From: Crystallibacter sulfonylureivorans_A
GTDB taxonomy: Bacteria > Actinomycetota > Actinomycetes > Actinomycetales > Micrococcaceae
Assembly (NCBI RefSeq): GCF_047607445.1
Contig: NZ_JBLKRT010000001.1
Location: 124,001 to 188,000 of the forward strand
Reading direction: 5' to 3'
DNA: 64,000 bases
Each line of letters begins with the position of its first letter. Positions within the stretch are counted from its first letter, which is position 1. The translations under genes and the position numbers were made by a program. The notes under the pieces are model-generated. The model was not told where the DNA came from, ran no database searches, and saw nothing but the letters and a program-made list of their open reading frames with translations. This document shows, one piece after another, positions 16,947 through 26,880 of the stretch.

Positions 16947-18374
16947 CTAGAACCCTAGGGTGGACGTGGTGAGGTAGCCGAAGTACTGGCCGGACGCCGG
17001 CCGAAGCGGGTCCCCGGTGAACCCGAAGCGAGGCTCCTCGTTGTTGTATTGCTCGACGGCGGCAAGGAATTGTTGCATCACGGACGACCCGCCGCCTTGG
17101 CACACCCCGCTATAGATACAGCGGGCCACCGAGCCGGCAACTGCCGGACTGGCGAAGCTGGTGCCGTGCGCCGTGTTGTAGAGGCCGCCAGGGTAGGTGG
17201 AGGTAATGCAGACTCCGGGCCCTGCAACGGTGTGCTGCTGGTCTGCTGCTTGGGTGGCGAAGTTGGAGAAGTTGGCGAAATCGTCGTCGGCGCTTGGAAC
17301 GGACCCGCCGCTACAGATCGGAGTTGCCCTTCCGCCGGGGCGGCCGTCGTAGTCTGCCATGGCGGTGGCGGTGAGCACTTCGTCATACGTGGCCGGGACC
17401 GTGGTCGCGAGGTCCGCGGCCGCGTTGCCGGCCGCAACCGTCCAGGTGATGCCCTGCTCGACCCCCTGGCAAATCATCTGGTGCAGCGGATCGACTCCTT
17501 TGCCGCAGGGGCCCTGGTCTTGGCCGGGTCCGCCGATGCTGATGTTGGCCACCTGGATGTCATTCTGCTCGTCTGAATCCGTGCGGGTGGAGACCACCCA
17601 GTCGGCGGCGCACAGCAGGGCGGCCTCTGAGATCGTGCCGCTGTCAGTCATCACGCGGACGGACCAGAGCGGTGCGCCGTAGGCGGTGCCGATCACCCCA
17701 AAGGTGTTGTTCTTCGCGGCAATAACTCCGGCGACCATCGTTCCGTGGCCGTTCCGGTCAACGGGAGTTACTTCGACCGCGGTGCCGGACGAGCAGTCCA
17801 CGCCGCCAACGACGTTCAGGTCCGGGTGCGAGCTGTCGATGCCGGAGTCGATGACCGCGGTATTGACCGAGATCTCCGTCCCGTTATCAGCTGCCTCCTC
17901 CTCTGTGCCGCCGACCCGCAGCCACCACGTGGGCAGGAACCCGGTGACTGCGGGTGGCTCAGGGCCATCCGCTTCGTCGTCGGCCAAGGTGAATTTTCGC
18001 TCCGGCGCGATGAATGCAATGGCGGGATCGGCACCGAGCTCTGCTTGCTCCGCGGACGTCATGGTGCCCGAGTAACCCTTCAGCCCGTGCTCATAGGTGC
18101 TGGAGAGCGTGAACCCGTATTTCTTCTCCTGCGCTGCGGCGGTGGAGTCGACATTCGTGACGTTGTCCTTCAGGACGACGGTGTAGCCGCTTTCTTCCTC
18201 AGCTGCTGCTGGGCCGGAGGCTGCGACAATTGTTGCGGCGGCCAAGACCAGCGCGCTGAAAGCCCCCAACAGGTTTCGAAATCTTTTTGTATGCGGCGGC
18301 CGGCTTTCCTGCCGGTTTTCGGGCTTGTGCCGCTGTCGCCGGCTTTGAGCCGGACGGTGACTTTGACTGGACAT
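16947..18374 (-). CDS. Secreted subtilisin-like serine protease (S8)
   Basis: A 475-residue preproprotease. A long basic N-terminus and hydrophobic helix (about 33-57) end in ASGPAAAEE, a signal peptide. Residues about 64-130 form an inhibitor-I9 propeptide (YTVVLKDNV, GYSGTMTSAEQAEL, IAPERKF). The catalytic triad is Asp176 (AVIDSGID), His210 (NGHGTMVAGVIAA) and Ser406 (GTSFASPAVAGSVA), with oxyanion Asn316 (AAGN). It should be exported, self-processed and act on extracellular protein. Five or more cysteines in the mature region suggest disulphides. ATG at 18374 follows GGGAGGCTGCA. No partner genes are nearby. Confidence 0.93.
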   Translation of the reverse strand: MSSQSHRPAQSRRQRHKPENRQESRPPHTKRFRNLLGAFSALVLAAATIVAASGPAAAEEESGYTVVLKDNVTNVDSTAAAQEKKYGFTLSSTYEHGLKGYSGTMTSAEQAELGADPAIAFIAPERKFTLADDEADGPEPPAVTGFLPTWWLRVGGTEEEAADNGTEISVNTAVIDSGIDSSHPDLNVVGGVDCSSGTAVEVTPVDRNGHGTMVAGVIAAKNNTFGVIGTAYGAPLWSVRVMTDSGTISEAALLCAADWVVSTRTDSDEQNDIQVANISIGGPGQDQGPCGKGVDPLHQMICQGVEQGITWTVAAGNAAADLATTVPATYDEVLTATAMADYDGRPGGRATPICSGGSVPSADDDFANFSNFATQAADQQHTVAGPGVCITSTYPGGLYNTAHGTSFASPAVAGSVARCIYSGVCQGGGSSVMQQFLAAVEQYNNEEPRFGFTGDPLRPASGQYFGYLTTSTLGF

Positions 18375-18643
18375 TGCAGCCTCCCCACAAGGTGGAATGT
18401 AAATCAGGATGCCCTCGTCCCCGTACGCGGCGCGTGAACAACCTGCACCTTCGCACTCCCAAAGGTTATTGCAAGCTACGCGCGGGAGCTAGAGGCAGGC
18501 AGGAAGAGCAGGCAAGTTTTGCCGTGGTGGCAACGGGATCGGCCACGGGGCCGGTGCCGTGGTATCGCAGCGGCCGGGCCTACGCGCGGAGGGGCTTGGA
18601 CGAAGTCCAGACCTGCCGGGGGAGAGGATTCCCCGCCATGGCG

Positions 18644-18649
18644 TACGCT
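18644..18649 (+). promoter_or_regulatory. Candidate -10 of a leaderless prfB transcript
   Basis: TACGCT, a TANNNT-type -10, ends nine bases before the prfB ATG (18659), the spacing seen for leaderless actinobacterial mRNAs. The only ribosome-site-like sequence is a weak GAAGAA. The 284 bases between the subtilase and prfB hold no other recognised feature. Confidence 0.4.
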
Positions 18650-18658
18650 TGAAGAACC

Positions 18659-19774
18659 ATGGCTGAGATCGACTTTCCCGCTGAAATCCGCGCATTGCGC
18701 GCCACGTATGACTCCATTGAAGCAGTCTCCGATGTGGAGACTATCCGCAAGGATATCGCCGAGTTGAGCGAGCAGGCAGGCGCGCCGGATCTGTGGGACG
18801 ACCCGGCCGCGGCGCAGAAGATCACGTCCAAACTGTCGCACCGTCAGAGCGAACTGGAGCGGCTGGAGAAGCTCGCGGCGCGGATCGACGATCTTGAGGT
18901 CCTGGTGGAACTGGGCCAGGACGCCGGCGACGAAGACTCCATGGCCGAGGCCGCCAGCGAACTGAACGCGCTCAAGAAGGCACTGTCGGAACTCGAAGTC
19001 GTCACCTTGCTTTCGGGGGAGTACGACGAGCGCGAGGCCGTGGTGACCATCCGCTCCGGCGCCGGTGGCGTTGACGCTGCCGACTTCGCGGAAATGCTGA
19101 TGCGTATGTACCTCCGGTGGGCCGAACGCCATGGTTATGCAACGCAGGTGCTGGACACGTCCTATGCCGAAGAGGCCGGGCTGAAGTCGGCCACCTTCGA
19201 AGTCAAGGCGCCGTTTGCCTTCGGCACGCTCTCGGTGGAGGCCGGCACCCACCGCCTGGTCCGGATCAGCCCGTTCGACAACCAGGGCCGCCGCCAGACC
19301 TCGTTCGCCGCCGTCGAAGTCATTCCGCTGATCGAACAGACCGACTCGATCGACATCCCGGACAACGAGATCAAGGTGGACGTGTTCCGCTCCTCGGGTC
19401 CGGGCGGCCAGTCGGTGAACACCACCGACTCCGCGGTCCGGCTGACCCACCTTCCCACCGGGATCGTGGTGTCGATGCAGAACGAAAAGTCGCAGATCCA
19501 GAACCGCGCCGCCGCCTTGCGCGTGCTGCAGTCCCGGCTGCTGCTGCTGAAGAAGGAGCAGCAGGATGCGGAGAAGAAGGCGCTCGCCGGCGACGTCAAG
19601 GCCTCGTGGGGCGACCAGATGCGCTCCTACGTGCTGAACCCCTACCAAATGGTCAAGGACCTGCGCACCGAGCATGAGGTCGGGAACACCGGTGCCGTCC
19701 TGGACGGCGAGATCGACGACTTCATCGACGCCGGCATCCGCTGGCGCGCCAATAGCCGCAACGCTGAAAACTAA
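18659..19774 (+). CDS. prfB: Peptide chain release factor 2
   Basis: A 371-residue class I release factor that reads UGA and UAA. The stop-codon-reading tripeptide is Ser204-Pro-Phe in RISPFDNQGRRQTSF, and the peptidyl-tRNA hydrolysis motif is Gly249-Gly-Gln in SSGPGGQSVNTTDSAVR. The frame is uninterrupted from ATG to stop, so the autoregulatory +1 frameshift of many bacterial prfB genes is absent, as is usual in actinobacteria. Start placed at ATG 18659 (homology begins MAEIDFPAEI). In many actinobacteria prfB directly precedes ftsE; here the two lie 9.5 kb apart. Confidence 0.98.
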   Translation: MAEIDFPAEIRALRATYDSIEAVSDVETIRKDIAELSEQAGAPDLWDDPAAAQKITSKLSHRQSELERLEKLAARIDDLEVLVELGQDAGDEDSMAEAASELNALKKALSELEVVTLLSGEYDEREAVVTIRSGAGGVDAADFAEMLMRMYLRWAERHGYATQVLDTSYAEEAGLKSATFEVKAPFAFGTLSVEAGTHRLVRISPFDNQGRRQTSFAAVEVIPLIEQTDSIDIPDNEIKVDVFRSSGPGGQSVNTTDSAVRLTHLPTGIVVSMQNEKSQIQNRAAALRVLQSRLLLLKKEQQDAEKKALAGDVKASWGDQMRSYVLNPYQMVKDLRTEHEVGNTGAVLDGEIDDFIDAGIRWRANSRNAEN

Positions 19775-19789
19775 CCCAAACGTCCCGCC

Positions 19790-19825
19790 AAAGCCCGGCA
19801 GCTCCCTCTGGAGCGGCCGGGCTTT
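19790..19825 (+). terminator. Intrinsic terminator after prfB
   Basis: AAAGCCCGGC (19790-19799) pairs with GCCGGGCTTT (19816-19825), with an inner GCTCC/GGAGC stem and a CTCT loop. It lies 16 bases after the prfB stop. Confidence 0.8.
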
Positions 19826-19860
19826 CGCTGTCAATGGGGCAGATCGGCACAAGGGTTGCG

Positions 19861-20021
19861 GCCCGGGGAGGTGGCCCTCGACGGGGGTCACCTCGGGTCC
19901 GCGGCCCGACCACGGGAGAGCTCCGCAGCCCAGGAGTCGAGGCCCACGGAAGGGGCCGCGACGGGTTCACCCTGGGGTCGCAGCCCCGCCTCCGAGCGAG
20001 CTCTGCAGCGCGCCCGGCCTA
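19861..20021. repeat. Imperfect 80-nt tandem duplication upstream of livK
   Basis: Two diverged copies (about 19861-19941 and 19942-20021) line up at an 80-base offset. Landmarks are CGACGGGGGTCACCTCGGG and CGACGGGTTCACCCTGGGG (19879 and 19959), then GAGCTCCGCAG and GAGCTCTGCAG (19918 and 19998). Each copy can form a short GGG/CCC hairpin. This block fills most of the 419-base gap between prfB and livK; no gene was found in it. Confidence 0.6.
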
Positions 20022-20062
20022 GCTCTGCAACCGAATCGTGACCTTGTCCTCGGGCGCTGATG

Positions 20063-20091
20063 TTGACACTGCTGTGAGCCGCGCCATAGAT
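20063..20091 (+). promoter_or_regulatory. Promoter of the livK-led operon
   Basis: A consensus TTGACA (20063-20068), 17 bases, and ATAGAT (20086-20091). Transcription would start near 20098 and leave a leader of about 95 bases before livK. Confidence 0.7.
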
Positions 20092-20193
20092 TTGCTGTAA
20101 TCTGAATCACCTTTCAGGTTTGGGTTACCCGACCATCAGGTTCAGACAGTTCCAGTTTTCTCCTCAGCAGATTCTTCAACGAAAGGCATCGGA

Positions 20194-21399
20194 GTGAAGG
20201 CAACAAAGAAGTTCCTGATGGCCGCAGCACTGGCCACCGGACTTGCCGTGAGCGCATGCGCGCCGACTACCGGCGGCGATACTGCCGGTGCGGCCGGCGA
20301 GGCGAGCAGTGCGCCCGAGAGCATCAACGTGGGCATCGTCTATTCCGAATCCGGCCCGCTTGCCGCCTATGGCGCGGCCTACCATGCGGGCCTGCAGGCC
20401 GGCATCGACTATGCCACCGAGGGCACCGGCGAGGTCAACGGCACCAAGCTGAACCTGACCTACCACGACGACGGCGGCGACCCCGACAAGGCGGTCAACG
20501 TCGCCAAGGACCTGATCGGCAAGGACTACAAGATCCTGGCCGGCACCGTGGTCTCCGGCATCGCACTCAAGCTCGCCGAGCAGGCCGCGCAGAACAAGGT
20601 GCTGTACATTTCCGGCCCGGCCGCCACCGACGCGCTGCAGGGCATCAACGAATACACCTTCCGTTCCGGCCGCCAGAGCCTGCAGGACGTGGCCACCGCG
20701 GGAACCTTCGTGGATGACCTGAAGGGCAAGAAGGTCGTGGTGTTCGGCCAGGACAACGCGTTCGGCCAAGGCAACCTCGCCGCCGTCAAGGCCGTGCTCG
20801 GCGAGCAGGGCGCCGAGGTCGACGACGTCCTGGTGCCCGAAGACGCCACCGAATTCACCCCGTTCGCCCGCCAGCTGATCGATGCGAAGCCCGATCTGGT
20901 CTTCGTTGCCTGGGCCGGAGCCACCTCGGGTTCCATGTGGCAGGCACTGAGCCAGCAGGGCGCGTTTGATGCCGCTCCGATCGTGACCGGCTTGGGCGAC
21001 GCCGCCACCTTCGGCGCTTACGGCGCCGCTTCGGACAAGATCAGCTTCCTGAACCACTACTTCCCCGGCGCAGCCGGAAACGACGTGGAGAAGGCCATGG
21101 TCGAAAAGGTCGAAGCCGAGGGCAAGAAGGCCGACCTGTTCACCCCGGACGGCTTTGTTGCCGGCCAGATGATTGTCCAGGCCGTGAAGGAAGGCGGCAA
21201 CGACGTCGACGCCATGGTTGCCGCACTGGAGGGCTACACCTTCGACGGCCCGAAGGGCGAGACGACCGTCCGCGCTTCCGACCACGCGCTGCTGCAGGAG
21301 ATGTACCAGGCCAAGCTGGTGGAGCAGGGCGGCGACTGGGTGCCCGAGCTGATCAAGGCGATTCCGGCAGACGAAGTGGCTCCGCCGGAAGCCAAGTAA
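20194..21399 (+). CDS. livK: Liv-type ABC transporter substrate-binding lipoprotein
   Basis: A 401-residue periplasmic-binding-type lipoprotein. The signal peptide ends in the lipobox LAVSAC with Cys22 as the lipidated residue. The mature protein has the two-lobe ANF_receptor fold: VGIVYSESGPLAAYGAAYHAG, then LTYHDDGGDPDKAVNVAKDLI and VVSGIALKLAEQAAQNKVLY, typical of the branched-chain amino-acid family, whose members also bind aromatic acids, short carboxylates and amides. It delivers ligand to LivHM outside the membrane. GTG at 20194 follows a GGAG-containing site. A 127-base gap with a stable hairpin separates it from the ATPase gene, a usual way to make more binding protein than transporter. 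Confidence 0.92.
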   Translation: MKATKKFLMAAALATGLAVSACAPTTGGDTAGAAGEASSAPESINVGIVYSESGPLAAYGAAYHAGLQAGIDYATEGTGEVNGTKLNLTYHDDGGDPDKAVNVAKDLIGKDYKILAGTVVSGIALKLAEQAAQNKVLYISGPAATDALQGINEYTFRSGRQSLQDVATAGTFVDDLKGKKVVVFGQDNAFGQGNLAAVKAVLGEQGAEVDDVLVPEDATEFTPFARQLIDAKPDLVFVAWAGATSGSMWQALSQQGAFDAAPIVTGLGDAATFGAYGAASDKISFLNHYFPGAAGNDVEKAMVEKVEAEGKKADLFTPDGFVAGQMIVQAVKEGGNDVDAMVAALEGYTFDGPKGETTVRASDHALLQEMYQAKLVEQGGDWVPELIKAIPADEVAPPEAK

Positions 21400-21441
21400 C
21401 CGCAGCCGCACCGCTCCGGCGACCGGTACCGCACGTCCAGA

Positions 21442-21473
21442 GGCGCCGCCCGACCCACATGGCGGGCGGCGTC
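21442..21473 (+). other. Stable hairpin between livK and livG
   Basis: CGCCGCCCG (21444-21452) pairs with CGGGCGGCG (21463-21471) around a 10-base loop, extended by a G-U and a G-C pair. There is no U-run, so it may stabilise the livK part of the message or partly terminate transcription, rather than end it. Confidence 0.6.
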
Positions 21474-21526
21474 CCTGGGCTCGGACCCCTGCAACAACCA
21501 CGGTCCGCGACCGCACAGAAAGTGAC

Positions 21527-22290
<764 letters not shown>

Positions 22291-22294
<4 letters not shown>

Positions 22295-23178
22295 GCCAGC
22301 AACCGCAGCCCCATCCGGAGGCAGCGAACGCCGCAGCAACCGGCGGCCCGGCCCCGGCCACAGCGCATGCAACGGCGCAGCCCACAACCCAGGCCACGGC
22401 CCTGCAACCGGCGGCCACGCAGCCCGGAGGCAACGCCCGTCCGGTACTGGAAATTGCCGGCCTGACCGCCCACATTGCCGGCCAGCAGGTGGTGGAAGAC
22501 GTCAGCTTCTCCGTCCCGGCCACCGGCATCACCGCCCTGCTCGGGCGCAACGGCGTGGGCAAGACCAGCACCATCAAGGCCGTGATCGGCCTGATCTCGC
22601 GTACCGGCAGCGTCACGCTGGACGGGGAGCGGATCGACAAGGAACCCACGTTCAAGATCATCCGCCGCGGCGTCGGCTACGTCCCCGAGGACCGGGAGGT
22701 CTTCTCCAAGCTCACCGTGGCGGAGAACCTGCGGCTGGCCGAACGGGACGCCTCCCCGCGCCGCCAACTGGTGGAGGAACTCTTCCCCGACCTGCTCAAG
22801 CGCGCCGCGCAGATGGCCGGCACGCTCTCCGGCGGCCAGCAGCAGATGGTCTCGCTGGCGCGGGCGCTGCTCAACGAGAACAAGCTGCTGCTGATCGACG
22901 AACCCACCAAGGGCCTGGCCCCCAAGATCGTGCAGGAAGTCGCCGAGACCCTGGAACGGGCCGCGGAGACGGTGCCGATCCTGCTGGTGGAGCAGAACCT
23001 GCAGGTGGTCCGCCAGCTGGCCGCCGGCGCAGTAGTGCTCTCCGGCGGCAAGGTGGTCCACACCACCGACAGCGCGCTGGATTTCCTGGACAACGAAGAC
23101 CTGACCCAGCGGCTGCTGGGCGTCCACGCCGACGCAGGGCACGGCGAAGAAGCCGACCGGAACGGAGCACAGAAGTGA
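22291..23178 (+). CDS. livF: Liv-type ABC transporter ATPase (LivF) with N-terminal extension
   Basis: A 295-residue ATPase of the LivF class: Walker A GRNGVGKTS, VGYVPEDREVFSKLTVAENL, signature LSGGQQQMVSLARAL, Walker B LLLIDEPTKGLAPKI and H-loop ILLVEQNLQ. The first 50 residues are a low-complexity Ala/Pro/Thr/Gln-rich tail not found in typical LivF (about 235 residues); the domain proper starts at RPVLEIAGL. ATG at 22291 overlaps the livG stop, and no internal start near residue 50 has a better context. The extension may be a linker or an expansion of low-complexity sequence. Confidence 0.92.
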
Positions 23179-24050
23179 GCACCATCGTCTTGCTGACCGT
23201 CACCGGCTTGGGCCTGGGCGCGCTGTACTTCCTGGTGGCCTCCGGGCTGAGCCTGATCTACGGCCTGATGGGCGTGCTGAACTTCGCGCACGGCTCCTTC
23301 CTGACCCTGGGCGCCTTCGCCGGCTGGGAATTCGCCCGCCGCGCCGGGGCGGACAACTGGTGGACCTTCCTCGGCTCGCTCCTGATAGGTGCCGTGGTGG
23401 GTGCGCTGTTTGCCGCCTTCACGGAGTTCGTGCTGATCCGCAAACTCTACGAGCGGCATATCGAACAGGTGCTGGTCACCGTCGGCCTCTCGCTGGCGTC
23501 GGTCGCGCTGTTCGACGGCATCTGGGGCACCGACCCGATCCACATCTCCGGCCCGGAGTGGTTCCGCGAAACCACCGGCATCCTCGGAGCGCAGATCGCG
23601 AACGACCGCTTCGTGGCCATCATCGCCGCCGTGTTCGTGCTGCTGGGCCTGGTGTTCTTCCTCAAGCGCACCCGCTACGGCATGATCATCCGCGCCGGTG
23701 TGGAAAGCCGCTCCATGGTCACCGCGCTGGGCATCGACGTCCGCAAAGCCTTCACCCTGGTCTTCGCCATCGGCGGCGCTGCGGCAGGCCTGGGCGGAGT
23801 GCTGGCCAGCCACTACTTCCAGTACGTCTCCCCGCTGCTGGGCGGTTCGCTGCTGATCTTCGCCTTCATCGTCACCGTGATCGGCGGCCTGGGCTCGCTC
23901 ACCGGCGCGGCCATCGCGTCCGTGGTGGTGGCGCTGCTGCAACAGTTCGCCAACTTTTACCTTTTCGGCACCGGGGATTTCGTCGTCGTCGTGGCCCTGG
24001 CCCTTGTCCTGCTCTTCCGGCCCTCCGGCCTGCTCGGGAGGAAATCATGA
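23175..24050 (+). CDS. livH: Liv-type ABC transporter permease (LivH)
   Basis: A 291-residue permease with about eight membrane helices. GLGLGALYFLVASGLSLIYGLMGVLNFAHGS near the N-terminus and GIDVRKAFTLVFAIGGAAAGLGGVL in the coupling region are diagnostic of LivH. It forms the channel with LivM. GTG at 23175 overlaps the livF stop, and its own stop overlaps livM. Confidence 0.93.
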   Translation: MSTIVLLTVTGLGLGALYFLVASGLSLIYGLMGVLNFAHGSFLTLGAFAGWEFARRAGADNWWTFLGSLLIGAVVGALFAAFTEFVLIRKLYERHIEQVLVTVGLSLASVALFDGIWGTDPIHISGPEWFRETTGILGAQIANDRFVAIIAAVFVLLGLVFFLKRTRYGMIIRAGVESRSMVTALGIDVRKAFTLVFAIGGAAAGLGGVLASHYFQYVSPLLGGSLLIFAFIVTVIGGLGSLTGAAIASVVVALLQQFANFYLFGTGDFVVVVALALVLLFRPSGLLGRKS

Positions 24051-25276
24051 CCACCAGCAAGACCGACCCGCAGTCCGAAGCACAGCCGAACCCGCAGCAG
24101 GCAACGGCCGGCTCCGCCGCGCAGAGCGGCCCGGCCGCCACAACCGCGGGGCAGCGGCGCAACCGAAAAGGCCAGCACGACGGCGGTGCTGCCGCCGGCG
24201 GCCGCACCCTGCTCAAGTGGGGCGCCGGCGGGGCCGGGGTGGTCCTGCTGGCGCTGCTGCCGCTGCTGAACCTGTCCCTGCCGGGCGTGCTGCCCGGGCC
24301 CACCTACACGCCGGGGTCGCTGCAGCTGCTCGCCATGTGCATGCTGATGGCCGCTGCGGCGCTCAGCTACCACCTGCTGCTGGGCGTCACCGGGCTGCTG
24401 TCCTTCGGCCACGCGCTGTATTTCGGTGCCGGGGTGTACGGGCTCGGCGTCATCCTGGACACCTTCGACATCCCGCTGTTGCCGGCCATGGGTTTGACCC
24501 TGCTGCTGGTGATCGTGCTGGCCCACGTGGTCGGCGCGGTGGGGCTGCGCGTGACCGGCATCCCGTTCGCCATGGTGACGCTGGCCTTCGCCGAGGCCGG
24601 CCACGTGCTGGTGGGCCGCAACCCGGGCCAGGCCACCGGCGGCGAAGAGGGCCTGACCCTGGCCACCGACAACCTGCCCGAAGCCCTGCTGGGCGTGGCC
24701 AACACCCGCAACCTGTACTGGCTGGCGCTGATCGTGCTGCTGGTGGTCTTCGCCGTGGTGACCTGGGTGCAGTTCAGCCGGGCCGGCCATGTAGCCGCGG
24801 CCGTGCGGGAGAACGAACTGCGCGTGCGGGTGATCGGCCTGCAGCCCTACCTGATCAAGCTGCTGGTGTTTGTGGTGGGCGGTGTGCTGGCGTCGGCGGT
24901 GGGCATGGTCTACCTGCTGCTGCAGTCCGGGGCCGTGCCGCGCAGCCTCTCCGCCGACTTCACCATCACCCTGCTGGTCATGGTGGTGCTCGGCGGCGTG
25001 GGGTCGCGCTGGGGCGCCATCATCGGCGGCGTGTTCTACACACTGCTGGACCAGCGGCTCACATCGCTGGCGCAGTCCGAGGCCATCGCCGGCCTGCCGG
25101 ACATCCTGCGGATTCCGCTCTCCGAGCCGCTGTTCATCCTCGGTACACTGTTCATCCTGGTGGTCCTCTTCCTGCCCGGCGGCATCACCGGGGCGGTGCA
25201 GCGGGCCACCCTCAGCCGCGGCCAGCGCCGCCAGGCAGCCGCCCGGCAGCGCCAAGCACTGGAGAATGCCGAGTGA
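24047..25276 (+). CDS. livM: Liv-type ABC transporter permease (LivM) with N-terminal extension
   Basis: A 409-residue permease. Residues 1 to about 62 are a hydrophilic Gln/Ala/Gly-rich tail, then membrane helices begin. SYHLLLGVTGLLSFGHALYFGAG and GLQPYLIKLLVFVVGGVLASAVG, followed by LLVMVVLGGVGSRWGAIIGG, are the LivM signatures. With LivH it forms the translocation pathway. ATG at 24047 overlaps the livH stop (ATGA). Like LivF next to it, this protein has an unusually long polar N-terminus. Confidence 0.93.
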   Translation: MTTSKTDPQSEAQPNPQQATAGSAAQSGPAATTAGQRRNRKGQHDGGAAAGGRTLLKWGAGGAGVVLLALLPLLNLSLPGVLPGPTYTPGSLQLLAMCMLMAAAALSYHLLLGVTGLLSFGHALYFGAGVYGLGVILDTFDIPLLPAMGLTLLLVIVLAHVVGAVGLRVTGIPFAMVTLAFAEAGHVLVGRNPGQATGGEEGLTLATDNLPEALLGVANTRNLYWLALIVLLVVFAVVTWVQFSRAGHVAAAVRENELRVRVIGLQPYLIKLLVFVVGGVLASAVGMVYLLLQSGAVPRSLSADFTITLLVMVVLGGVGSRWGAIIGGVFYTLLDQRLTSLAQSEAIAGLPDILRIPLSEPLFILGTLFILVVLFLPGGITGAVQRATLSRGQRRQAAARQRQALENAE

Positions 25277-26880
25277 ACCAGCAGCACAACCAGCAGGACG
25301 GGCTCCACACCCTGGGCCGCTGGACCGCGGACCGCGCCGTGTCCACACCGGACCGGGTGGCCATCGACGACCGCGGGGTGGTCCTGCGCTACCGCGAGCT
25401 CGACGCCCGGGCCGTTGCGCTGGCCGGCCGGCTCCGCGCCGCCGGCTACGGGGTGGGGGACCGGATCGCCACCCTGACCGGCAACTCCGCCGACCACGTG
25501 GTGCTGTTCTTCGCCTGCGCCAAGGCCGGGCTGGTCCTGGTGCCGCTGTCCTGGCGGCTGTCGCCGCGGGAGATCGCCGAGCAGCTGCAGCTGGCCGACC
25601 CGGCGCTGCTGCTGGTGGAGCACGAGTTCGATGCGCTCGCCGCGGCCGCCGCCGCGATGCTGCCGCTGCCGCCGCGCACCGCGGCGCCCGGACCTTCCGG
25701 GGTAGAGCGGCAGGTGCCGGGTCCCACCCGGCGGGCGGCCGGCACGGCGGCCGAGGCCGCAGTGCAGCGGGAGGTGCACGACGACGATGCGCTCCTGATG
25801 ATTTTCACTTCCGGCACCGAGGGGCAGAGCAAGGCCGCCATCCTCACGCATGCCAACTGCTTCTGGACCAACCTCTCGCTGTCCCGGACCATGGAGCTGT
25901 CCAGCGCCGACGTGGTGCTGGCGGCGCTGCCGCAGTTCCATGTGGGCGGCTGGAACATCCAGCCGCTGCTGGCCTGGTGGACCGGAGCCACGGTGGTGTT
26001 GGAACGGACCTTCGATGCGGGCCGGGTGCTGCAGCTGATCGCCGAACGCAGGGTCACCACCATGATGGGCGTGCCCGCCCAATACGCCATGCTGGCCGAG
26101 CATCCCGACTTCGCGTCCGCCGACCTCTCCAGCCTGCAGCACGCCATCGTCGGCGGGGCATCCATGCCGGCACCGCTGCTGCGGATCTGGCACAAGCGCG
26201 GCGTGGCGCTGAGCCAGGGCTACGGGCTGACCGAGGCGTCGCCGAACGTGCTCTGCCTGCCCAATGAAGACGCCGCGTCCATGATCGGCTACGCGGGCAA
26301 GCCGTACCCGCACGTCAGTGTGTCGGTGGCGGATCCGGCCACCGGCCAGATCCTGCAAGGCGAGGCCACCGGCGAGCTGCTGGTTTCGGGTCCGGGCGTC
26401 TTCGCCGGCTACTTCCGCAATCCGGAGGCCACGGCGGCGGCGCTCGCCGGCGGCTGGCTGCGCACCGGGGACCTGGTGGAACGCACCGCGGACGGCTTCT
26501 ACCGGATCGTGGACCGGATCAAGGACCTGTACATCTCCGGCGGCGAGAATGTGGCGCCGGCCCAGGTGGAGCAGGCCCTGCTGACACACCCCGCGGTTGC
26601 GGAGGCCGCCGTCGTCGGTGTCCCTGACCCACGCTGGGGGGAGACGGGACTGGCCTACGTGGTGGTCCGCCCGGGCCGGATCACCGACGCCGAAGAGCTG
26701 GCCGAGCACTGCAAGGCGCAGCTGGCCTCCTTCAAGGTGCCGGGACGTTTTGACTTTGTGCCAACCCTGCCGCGGACGGCCCTGAACAAGGTGGCGCGGG
26801 GGCGGCTGCGGCAGGCCGCGCTGCAGCCCGAGCACGCCGGATCGGCCGCGGCGTCTGCAGGATCGGAGCAGGACGCATGA
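25273..26880 (+). CDS. Acyl-CoA synthetase (AMP-forming)
   Basis: A 535-residue member of the ANL superfamily. The phosphate-binding motif is TSGTEGQSKAAILTH (Thr179 onward), the A5 motif GYGLTEASP (Gly316 onward), the hinge region LRTGDLVERTADGFYRIVDRIKD and the adenylation lysine lies in RTALNKVARGRL. It activates a carboxylate to its acyl-CoA through an acyl-adenylate. Its place directly after the Liv permease and before a 3-hydroxybutyrate-dehydrogenase-like gene suggests that it activates the imported acid or its oxidation product (for example acetoacetate), but the substrate cannot be read from the sequence. GTG at 25273 overlaps the livM stop. Confidence 0.9.
   Translation: MNQQHNQQDGLHTLGRWTADRAVSTPDRVAIDDRGVVLRYRELDARAVALAGRLRAAGYGVGDRIATLTGNSADHVVLFFACAKAGLVLVPLSWRLSPREIAEQLQLADPALLLVEHEFDALAAAAAAMLPLPPRTAAPGPSGVERQVPGPTRRAAGTAAEAAVQREVHDDDALLMIFTSGTEGQSKAAILTHANCFWTNLSLSRTMELSSADVVLAALPQFHVGGWNIQPLLAWWTGATVVLERTFDAGRVLQLIAERRVTTMMGVPAQYAMLAEHPDFASADLSSLQHAIVGGASMPAPLLRIWHKRGVALSQGYGLTEASPNVLCLPNEDAASMIGYAGKPYPHVSVSVADPATGQILQGEATGELLVSGPGVFAGYFRNPEATAAALAGGWLRTGDLVERTADGFYRIVDRIKDLYISGGENVAPAQVEQALLTHPAVAEAAVVGVPDPRWGETGLAYVVVRPGRITDAEELAEHCKAQLASFKVPGRFDFVPTLPRTALNKVARGRLRQAALQPEHAGSAAASAGSEQDA

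Noticed and set aside
18476..19891. Minus-strand frame of 471 codons
   Set aside because: Antisense of prfB; no recognisable domain.
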